Positions 60,280-64,000 of a DNA stretch of 64,000 nt are shown here, piece after piece. Within the stretch, counting starts at the first letter, position 1. Each line of letters starts with the position of its first letter. Source of the DNA: Crocodylus rhombifer (Eukaryota; Chordata; Crocodylia; Crocodylidae); contig JAVSML010024243.1 in the NCBI GenBank assembly GCA_038503035.1, forward strand, positions 500,647 through 564,646. The letters run 5' to 3'. Below the pieces are notes generated by a model, which worked only from the letters and a program-made list of their open reading frames with translations, was not told the origin of the DNA and did not search any database. Both the position numbers and the translations under genes were made by a program.

Positions 60280-60980
60280 AAAATTAACATCATCCCCTGT
60301 CTTGCTCCTTTACCTTTCTCGGTTTTGTGTATGAGGACTAGTCCCTTCATGTATCAAACCTTTAATTTCCTGCACTTCTGTGTTAAAATAAAATGCCTAA
60401 AATTGAACTGAAATATTTTATCAGACTTTAAATTAGCTTTTCATTTATAATGCAAACCACCAAAAAAATAAGAAATGTTTCACATTATCCTGAAACATTG
60501 TTTTTATTATTATTATTTCTATTTAGCTACCGAACCAAAAAAATCAATTCACACAACTTTACTAAATACCTCCCCAACAAACTGTTTGGGGACGTGATGC
60601 AAAGAATTAATTTTGCTTCTCTCCATTGTCATTATCCTCCTTAATTGATCCTTTTACAACTTGAGAGTCCAAAATCCCTGCCATTTCTTTTGGATACATG
60701 CTGCTTCTGATATGCCTAAGGAACTTTTGATGTTCAGTTTTATATTTTTATCCATTTCCTCTTAAAATCCATCCTGGCATACCTAATTTTCATCTTGCTT
60801 TTTACCTGCCATCATTTCTGCTTCTTTCTATAAGTTTCATTACGGTTGCTTTACCACTTTCTGAAGGATGGCTGATTTGTTTAAATAACCTCTTGAACCT
60901 TGTCAGTCTGTGCTGTTTTTCTCTTGTTTTTTCTATTCCATTTTGTTTCCAGGCATACGCAGCATTCATGTCTCTGCTAT
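60280..60980. other. Unassigned AT-rich sequence
   Basis: No recognisable feature was found. Confidence 0.3.
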
Positions 60981-61702
60981 AGGCTAGGTACAGACTTTCA
61001 GGGAAGTTAGAGCATGTTAAAAATGGCCACCCAGTCTAATTTAGTTCACCCAGATGCAGACTTTACACTTAGGGTGCAGAAAGAAGTGACCTTTTTTGCC
61101 AGATCTAGCCATAGAAAGCAGTTTATAGCTGTGACCAAACATAAGTGCACAGCTGCAGACAGCTTCAAAAATGGCCAATCTGGCGAAAATTTGACCCCTC
61201 ATTCCATGAGGTATCAAATAAAGATGTTTCAAAATGTAGCATCTACTGTAATTTGTGTCTGTGGAGCTTCCAGCCTGTTTCTGTTTTCAGAGTGGGAGTG
61301 GGGAAAGAGAACAGAGGCAGTCTGGGAGTTTTTCAGCCCCCTTGGAGGGTGAAGTGAGTGTATTGGAGTCTCCTCCTTTGGTGAGAGGATTCCAGTTCAC
61401 CCACCCCACCCTTCAGCACCAGCTGAAGAGCTCCAAGAATAAGTTCCCTCCTTTGCCTTTCCCCCCTCCCATTCTGAAAAGAGTGAGCGCTGGCAGAGAG
61501 CCACAGCCATTGCTGTGGGAACCTGGCTGCAGACTCCCAGCCACAGATAGATTCACCTCCCCCATGAAAGCAACAGTGAACTTCGGTTTGGTCTGGGGCA
61601 ATGTTGTAACTCAAAACACTTTGCAGAAATCATTTTGAGTTGCAGCTGAGAGTTGCACTTCTGTCTGCACCCTTATATCACTAGTTAGGTTAATCTAAGT
61701 GT

Positions 61703-61837
61703 GAACTGTACAGAAGTTCAGGAAGGTTAAATCAGTCTAAAAAATGGTCAGTCCAATCTAAATTAGCCCTACCTTAGAAGTAATCTAACTTAAAATGAGT
61801 CTGGCTAGACCAATGTAACTGAACTTCTGTACAGTTC
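61703..61837. mobile_element. Nested 135-bp inverted-repeat unit
   Basis: The arms gaactgtacagaagttca (61703-61720) and tgaacttctgtacagttc (61820-61837) are a perfect 18-bp inverted match. The sequence between is partly self-complementary. It could be a separate MITE inside the larger element, or an internal symmetric part of it. Confidence 0.65.
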
Positions 61838-61979
61838 CCAGTGCAGCCCCAGGACTGGAAAAGTCCAGCCTCTGGCCCCAGCCTGAAGCCTGCTTTCAGG
61901 ATTGGGCAGAGTTCAGTGGCATTGGGAAGCAGTTCTTGGGAATCTGTGGAGATTGGAGTGCCTCTCTAGTCCTGCCAAC

Positions 61980-62300
61980 TCCACCCCTGACCCCCGCCAC
62001 ACACACACACAGACTCTGCCAACTCCCCCTAATCCAAACCCTCCTGGATCCTAGCAAACCTCCCCATGGACCCTATTTGCTCCCCTGATCCTCCCCCCAA
62101 ATCTTCCCACAGACACTGCCAGCCCCTCTGATTCACCCCCACACACACACCTCTCCATCCCCCCCAATCCCTCCAAGCTGACCTCTTCAGGCCCTGCTTG
62201 TCCTCCCAGTCCTCCATTCCCCCCTCAGAACCCAGTTGCCCACCTAAAATCCCCAAGCACCCCCAGAGACTCCACTTGCCCCCCCAACACCTCCTGTTAG
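61980..62300 (+). repeat. C-rich low-complexity tract
   Basis: Long runs of C with interspersed tccc, ccaac and cacacaca words. The minus-strand G-rich version could form G-quadruplex-like structures; a Gly/Trp-rich ORF on that strand is an artefact. Confidence 0.7.
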
Positions 62301-62640
62301 CCCCCATCTCAATTTACCTTAGTTCAGGTAGCCATTTTTAACTCAGTCCAACATCCCCGAATGTCTGTGTATCCATAGTCTGTGCTTAAGCAGTCAGTCT
62401 TCATGCCAAGTCTAAGAAATTTGATTTCATTACTGTTGATTTGAGATACTTCTGACAAGAGTTTGTGCCAGAGGCCATGTGTAGATGAAATGAGAGCCGT
62501 GTGTGCATGACACTTTAAAGTGGGCTAAATGCTTTCGCAGTGCTTTAATGGTGTCGGTGTTTGCACACCTCGGCAGTGTATTGCACATTAATTCCAGCCT
62601 CTGTAGGAAATTTGGTGGCATAATGCACCTTAAATGACTT

Positions 62641-63211
62641 GGGGCACAGCAAACTAAACTCTTTTTTAACTGGAGTACTGCATCCAGTTTTGGGCTCCAC
62701 AATTCAAAAAGGATGTGGAGAAGCTTGAGAGAATGCAGAGGAGAGCCATGTGCATGATTAGAGGTCAGGAAAACAGACCTTATGATGAGAGGCCGACAGC
62801 TATGGGACTCTTCAGCCTGGAAAAGCGCAGGCTCAGGGGTGATCTGATGGCCACCTATAAGTTATCAGGGGTATTCATCAGGACCTGGGGGAACATTTGT
62901 TCACCAGAGCGCCCCACGGGATGACAAAATCAAATGGTCACAAACTCTGCCATAACTCATTCAGGCTCAACATAAGGAAGAACTTATTCACTGTCCAAAC
63001 CCCCAAGGTTTGGAATAGACTGCTGGAATAGCACCTACTTTGAACAGCTTCAAGACACATTTGGATGTTCATCTTGCTGGGATCCTATGATCCCTGCTGA
63101 CTTCCTGCCCCTGGGGCAGGGGGCTGGACTCAGTGATCCTTCGGGGTCCCTTCCAGCCCAAATGTCTATGAAATTTATGAAATCCTTTGAGGAGTTTTAG
63201 TTTGCTGCCCC
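62641..63211. repeat. Inverted repeat surrounding the CR1 insertion
   Basis: The left arm gggcacagcaaactaaactc (62642-62661) and the right arm gagttttagtttgctgcccc (63192-63211) are reverse complements apart from two single-base indels. Neither arm is in the 33324-33749 copy. They may be the ends of a small DNA element that inserted first and then received the CR1. Confidence 0.6.
62670..63184 (+). mobile_element. CR1 3' part
   Basis: It begins at tggagtactgcatccag (the LEYC-V coding region) and ends tctatgaaatttatgaaatc. The frame 62715-62924 carries [20 protein letters not shown] and [20 protein letters not shown], then breaks. It is the same subfamily as 6771-8162 and 25117-25250, and 5'-truncated. 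Confidence 0.95.
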
Positions 63212-63639
63212 TACAGCTGTGGAGCTCCAGGCTCTGTGCAGCTCCATGGCTCTGCAGGAAGCCCTGCAGGCAGTCTGACAGCAGCCTGGGAAAGCATCTC
63301 TGCCCAAGAAAAACAGTGAGCCTGATCATTTTTTTTTTCCTCCCCTGGAGACTGCCTACCTGCCTGAGCTATGCGGGGCCTCAGTGCTTCCCTCTGTGGT
63401 GGCAGTGCCCCCCGGCACGACCTGAGCTGCCGCCTGAAGGAGGGGGGCTGCCGCTGCCACAAAGTGAAGCACCAGTCCCCTGGCATCCCAGGACCACTCT
63501 ACCCGCTGGCAGAGAGGCAGGTAAGTCAGCAAAGTATGTTCACAACACAGGGGTTTAATCAGCCCTAAATTGAAGTGGTGTTTTTTAAAACCCACTGCTT
63601 CTATTTAGGGCCCCTGTTTCATCTACACATGCCCAGAGT

Positions 63640-64000
63640 TCCTAAAAGTTTGTGTCAAGAGTGCCAGTTTTCCCCCTGCTTCAAGAGCTGAAATTATTTT
63701 CATTGGGGTCACTATTTATGATACAAGATATCTTGAAAAGTCAAGAAAAGTATTTCTTTTTGTGAGCCCTTCCACTAGAAGTGCCCAAAATCCCTTATAT
63801 AAGATGTTAGGAAGTTGTTTCCCTAGCCCTTGTACCATTCTGACATTTGAGCACTGCTTATGAGAAATCTACTAGATATGGTTGTGTCCTTCAACTTCTT
63901 TGGAAGGTCATATTTCTGTGTTAATCTTTAAATCAACAGAAATAAGATTTTTTAAAAATCTGCAGAACTGATTTTTTTTTCTTCGCTATGGTACTCTTTT
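63640..64000. other. Unassigned AT-rich sequence to the window edge
   Basis: No recognisable feature was found. Confidence 0.3.

Larger units (their letters stand above)
60990..62378. mobile_element. Large TIR DNA element, about 1.4 kb
   Basis: The left end (about 60984-61050: ggtacagactttcagggaag, gttaaaaatggccac) pairs with the reverse complement of the right end (about 62309-62378: acacagacattcggggatg, gttaaaaatggctac). The interior holds a smaller perfect inverted repeat (separate entry) and a C-rich block at 61980-62300. No transposase frame is visible. Fragments of the family occur near 34900 and perhaps 18400. Confidence 0.6.
62473..63634. mobile_element. hAT-like hairpin-TIR element interrupted by CR1
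   Basis: The ends are ggccatgtgtagatgaaa and, reverse-complemented, gggcatgtgtagatgaaac. It is an inverted-orientation relative of 33324-33749: gtgctttaatggtgtcggtg and gcacattaattccagcc match that copy in reverse, and the hairpin module ccctaaattgaagtggtg lies at 63563-63580 with a diverged partner ending at 63612. The flanks both show ccagag, a possible short remnant of a target duplication. A CR1 (62670-63184) sits inside. Confidence 0.75.

Noticed and set aside
1..64000. Endogenous retrovirus or LTR pair
   Set aside because: I found no paired LTRs, no protease or integrase motif, and no primer-binding site. RT motifs present are all non-LTR type.
1..64000. CRISPR array, operon, or prokaryotic mobile element
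   Set aside because: Composition, repeats and LINE content are those of a vertebrate genome; no regularly spaced direct repeats occur.

Overview
This is vertebrate nuclear DNA, most likely from a sauropsid and, on my reading, a crocodilian. The evidence is the many CR1 non-LTR retrotransposon 3' ends, which carry tails such as tttcatagatttcatag or ctatgattct. There are also old MIR-like and tRNA-derived SINEs and a dense set of short inverted-repeat (hAT-like) DNA elements. Base composition is AT-rich with GC-rich islands that coincide with repeats, and there are no bacterial-style operons. I could not search any database, so the species assignment is inference.

I find no convincing host protein-coding gene. 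Almost every longer ORF in the window lies inside a repeat. The interval looks like a gene desert or a very long intron. Two places could be functional host sequence: a possible spliced exon at 32135-32299, and an AT-rich block rich in homeodomain-type TAAT cores around 6100-6640. Both are weak calls.

Layout. At 0-6 kb there is a truncated palindromic DNA element, a foldback repeat (447-775), a 230-bp terminal-inverted-repeat element (3727-3956) and a 925-bp foldback hAT-like element with a perfect 8-bp target duplication (4858-5782). At 6.8-10.6 kb two 5'-truncated CR1 elements lie on the minus strand; the second contains a 147-bp internal duplication of its own 5' end. The 15-25 kb stretch holds old CR1 debris, MIR-like sequence, several non-autonomous DNA elements and a CR1 3' tip. 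At 28-30.6 kb are two GC-rich repeats whose inverted repeats are interleaved (A-B-A'-B'). At 33-41.6 kb are inverted-repeat elements, a 10-N assembly gap, a plus-strand CR1 split by a 298-bp element, and a foldback family with a purine-rich tandem body and a 29-bp-arm hairpin. At 46-52.5 kb are further non-autonomous elements, a CR1 tip and a MIR-like SINE. At 54-55.4 kb an old L3/CR1-like LINE appears 5'-inverted and split by a hAT-like element. At 55.8-57.4 kb lies a decayed LINE of a different lineage. At 59-63.6 kb are large inverted-repeat DNA elements, one holding a CR1 nested inside a second inverted repeat.

The elements do not form a functional pathway. All reverse transcriptase reading frames are broken, and the non-autonomous DNA elements encode no transposase that I can see. 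The value of the window is in its nested insertion record. I see no undescribed gene system; the most unusual signals are structural.
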